Source: Dehalococcoidia bacterium (GTDB taxonomy: Bacteria; Chloroflexota; Dehalococcoidia; Bin125). From it: DNA of 64,000 nt. Below are positions 61,850 to 64,000 of the stretch, piece by piece; the stretch's first letter is position 1; the number at the start of each line of letters is the position of its first letter. The stretch lies in contig JAJDTU010000005.1 of the NCBI GenBank assembly GCA_022826965.1, positions 620,001 to 684,000 of the forward strand, written 5' to 3'. Both the position numbers and the translations under genes were made by a program. A model generated the notes under the pieces. It saw only the letters and a program-made list of their open reading frames with translations. It did no database searches and was not told where the DNA came from.

Positions 61850-64000
61850 TTAGACGCGACCTGCCGTGTAGTCGGGCAGCGGAGCGATGTTGTAGTCGGC
61901 GCCGCCCTCGAGCATCGCGCCAACCGCGTGGTGTGCCGTGTCGATCGACGTGAAGCAGGGAATTCGCTGTTCGGCCGCCGCGCGGCGTATGTGGAATCCG
62001 TCGCGAATGTGGCTGCTGATCTGCTCGGGCGTGTTGATCACCATGTCGATCTGACCCGAGCGGATCAAGTCGATTACGTCGGGGTCGCCGCCGACCTCGC
62101 GCTTCGGCGCTTCGTGCACCTCGTAGCCGAGACCGCGAATCAGGTTGGCGGTGCCGACGGTCGCGTGGAGCTCATACCCGGCCTCGCCCAGTTCGCGAAT
62201 CAGGCGCATCGCGCCGGGCTTGTCCTGGTCGGCGATGCTCAGCAACGCTCGACCCCGAGGCGGCACCGCCATGCCGGCCGCGATCAGCGCCTTGTTCAGC
62301 GCCTTGTCGTAGTCCACGTCGACGCCCATCACCTCGCCGGTCGACTTCATCTCTGGACCGAGATGCGTATCCACGCCGGACAGCTTGGACATCGAGAACA
62401 CCGGAGCCTTCACCGCGACCAGTGGCGTGGCCGGCCAGAGGCCGCCAGCATAGCCCTGCTCGGCCAGGCTCTGCCCCAGCATCGCCCGCACCGCCACCTC
62501 GACCATCGGGACGCCGGTGATCTTGCTCAGGAATGGGACGGTGCGGCTGGCGCGTGGATTCACCTCAAGCACGAAGACATCGCCTTCGCGGTCCTCGGAA
62601 TCCCGCATGATCACGTACTGAATGTTCATCAGGCCCGCGACGCCCAGGCCGACGCCGATCTGACGCGTGTACTCGATTAGCGTCTCCACCTCACCGCCGC
62701 GCAGGTTTGGAGCCGGGTAGACCGCCATCGAGTCGCCCGAGTGGACGCCGGCCCGCTCGATGTGTTCCATGATCCCCGGGATCAGGACAGCGTCGTCGTT
62801 CGGACCGCCGCAGATCGCGTCAACCTCGACCTCGATCCCGGCGAGGTACTTGTCGATCAGGATTGGCTTGCCCGGCGCCGCAGCCTGCGCCTGAGTCACG
62901 TAGCGGGCCAAGTCGCCGACGCCCTGCACAATCTCCATCGCTCGACCGCCCAGCACGTACGACGGCCGGACCAGCACCGGATAGCCAATCGCGTCGGCGG
63001 CCAGCACTGCCTCGTCCACGCTGCTCACAGCCGTGCCTGGCGGTTGCGGAATGCCGAGATCGGCCAGGAAGCGCTCGAACCGCTTGCGATCCTCTGCCAG
63101 GTCAATCACATCGGCCTGCGAGCCGAGTATCGGGCGCGCCGCCTTGGTCAACGGACCAGCGAGATTGATCGCCGTCTGACCACCGAACTGCAGGATGGAC
63201 GCGACCTCACCATTCACCTGCCCGTTGCCGTTCAGCGAACCATCCTCGTTCTCGAGGATGTCGCGCACTGCCTCCTCGTCGAGCGGTTCGAAGTAGAGCC
63301 GGTCCGAGGTGTCGAAGTCGGTCGAGACGGTCTCGGGATTGCTGTTCGCCATCACGGCTCCCCAGCCGGCCGCTCGCAGCGCCTGCGCCGCTTTGACCGA
63401 GGCGTAGTCGAACTCGATCCCCTGGCCAATCCGAATCGGCCCGGACCCGACCACCAGCGCACGCTTGCCGACCTCGGGTTCGGCCTCGTTCTCATCCTCG
63501 TAGGTGGAGTAGAAGTACGGCGTGACGGCATCGAACTCAGCCGCGCACGTGTCGACCATCTTGTAGACCGGCGCGATCCCCCAACTCAGGCGCTGCTCGC
63601 GCACGCGTTCGTCGACACTGCCGGCCAGATTGGCGATCTGTTCATCGGCGAAGCCCATCCGCTTGGCGCGGCGCATCAGCGTCGGCGTGAGCGGCTCGGC
63701 GAGCAGCCGCCGCTCCATCTGCACGATTGCTTCCAGCCGCTCGAGGAACCACGGATCGACTCCCGAACGGCGAGCAATCTCTTCGATCGACACATCGGCG
63801 CGCACCGCCGCCAACAGATGCCAGAGTCGGATGTCGGTCGGCGTCTCTGCAGCCAGCGTTGGCTCGTCCTCGGCCTCGGCGTCCTCCCACAGAACGGAGC
63901 GTCCGCCAACCTCCAGCGAACGCACGGCCTTTTGCAGCGCCGCCTCGAAGGTGCGGTCAATCGCCATGACCTCGCCCGTAGCCTTCATCTGTGTACCGAG
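61850..64000 (-). CDS. carB: Carbamoyl-phosphate synthase large subunit, C-terminal part (cut by window edge)
   Basis: The frame runs off the right edge; about 716 residues are visible. They begin with LGTQMKATGEV, the end of the first ATP-grasp domain, then the oligomerisation domain, the second ATP-grasp domain (RKRFERFLADLGIPQPPGTA onward; MEIVQGVGDL, VFVLEVNPRASRT) and the C-terminal allosteric MGS-like domain (LIRSGQIDMVINTP). The enzyme makes carbamoyl phosphate for pyrimidines and arginine. It is followed 20 bases later by pyrK, as in other bacterial pyr operons. Confidence 0.95.
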   Translation of the reverse strand, partial: LGTQMKATGEVMAIDRTFEAALQKAVRSLEVGGRSVLWEDAEAEDEPTLAAETPTDIRLWHLLAAVRADVSIEEIARRSGVDPWFLERLEAIVQMERRLLAEPLTPTLMRRAKRMGFADEQIANLAGSVDERVREQRLSWGIAPVYKMVDTCAAEFDAVTPYFYSTYEDENEAEPEVGKRALVVGSGPIRIGQGIEFDYASVKAAQALRAAGWGAVMANSNPETVSTDFDTSDRLYFEPLDEEAVRDILENEDGSLNGNGQVNGEVASILQFGGQTAINLAGPLTKAARPILGSQADVIDLAEDRKRFERFLADLGIPQPPGTAVSSVDEAVLAADAIGYPVLVRPSYVLGGRAMEIVQGVGDLARYVTQAQAAAPGKPILIDKYLAGIEVEVDAICGGPNDDAVLIPGIMEHIERAGVHSGDSMAVYPAPNLRGGEVETLIEYTRQIGVGLGVAGLMNIQYVIMRDSEDREGDVFVLEVNPRASRTVPFLSKITGVPMVEVAVRAMLGQSLAEQGYAGGLWPATPLVAVKAPVFSMSKLSGVDTHLGPEMKSTGEVMGVDVDYDKALNKALIAAGMAVPPRGRALLSIADQDKPGAMRLIRELGEAGYELHATVGTANLIRGLGYEVHEAPKREVGGDPDVIDLIRSGQIDMVINTPEQISSHIRDGFHIRRAAAEQRIPCFTSIDTAHHAVGAMLEGGADYNIAPLPDYTAGRV

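Overview
The window is GC-rich, densely coded chromosomal DNA from a free-living aerobic heterotroph. Its gene content fits an uncultured Chloroflexota bacterium, perhaps Dehalococcoidia/SAR202-like or Thermomicrobia-like: many SDR, luciferase-like and CaiB/BaiF CoA-transferase genes, Tat-type lipoprotein solute-binding proteins, CopC/CopD-cytochrome fusions, DUF4389 and FIST proteins. That placement is inferred from gene style, not from a marker gene. No phage, plasmid or complete insertion sequence is visible.

Layout. 0-13 kb: catabolic genes, namely an amidohydrolase end, an SDR, a P450, a CocE-type hydrolase, a minus-strand acyl-CoA operon (two class III CoA-transferases, a GIY-YIG-like protein, an acyl-CoA dehydrogenase and an enoyl-CoA hydratase), a 3-hydroxyisobutyrate-dehydrogenase-like enzyme, a circularly permuted CcdA-like protein and a CPA2 antiporter. 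13-16.5 kb: an operon of two R2/ferritin-like proteins (one with an intact diiron site, one that has lost it) plus an alpha/beta hydrolase. 16.6-21.4 kb: an envelope copper/cytochrome operon. 21.5-29 kb: a heme-monooxygenase-like gene, tandem SDR paralogues separated by inverted-repeat elements, GNAT, DUF4389, LLM, IMPase, FIST and MoaD-like genes. 29-32.6 kb: a three-subunit molybdenum hydroxylase. 32.7-45 kb: NhaA, MetH, a coiled-coil protein, an isocitrate-dehydrogenase-like enzyme, an M3 peptidase, an epoxide hydrolase, a BtuF-like protein, a Gfo/Idh/MocA enzyme and a DinB-like protein. 45-52 kb: a methyltransferase that takes its ribosome-binding site from a repeat, an LLM oxidoreductase, a BrnT/BrnA-like toxin-antitoxin pair flanked by direct repeats, and a peptide-type ABC importer without ATPases. 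52-56.5 kb: isocitrate lyase and malate synthase (glyoxylate bypass), a 674-bp regulatory intergenic region with 10-bp phased repeats, and a VOC protein. 56.5-64 kb: an RpoD-type sigma factor, a broken and an intact tRNA-Gly, and a minus-strand run of carB, pyrK, an SMP-30 protein, a 5-formyl-THF cyclo-ligase and two GyrI-like proteins.

How it fits together: acyl-CoA and branched-chain breakdown would give acetyl-CoA, which the glyoxylate bypass can assimilate. Oxygenases (P450, R2-like), hydrolases and the molybdenum hydroxylase suggest oxidation of diverse organic matter. The most unusual items are the permuted CcdA, the active/degenerate R2-like pair, the CoA-transferase pair in which one partner lacks the catalytic Asp, the broken tRNA-Gly and the phased repeat arrays upstream of malate synthase.
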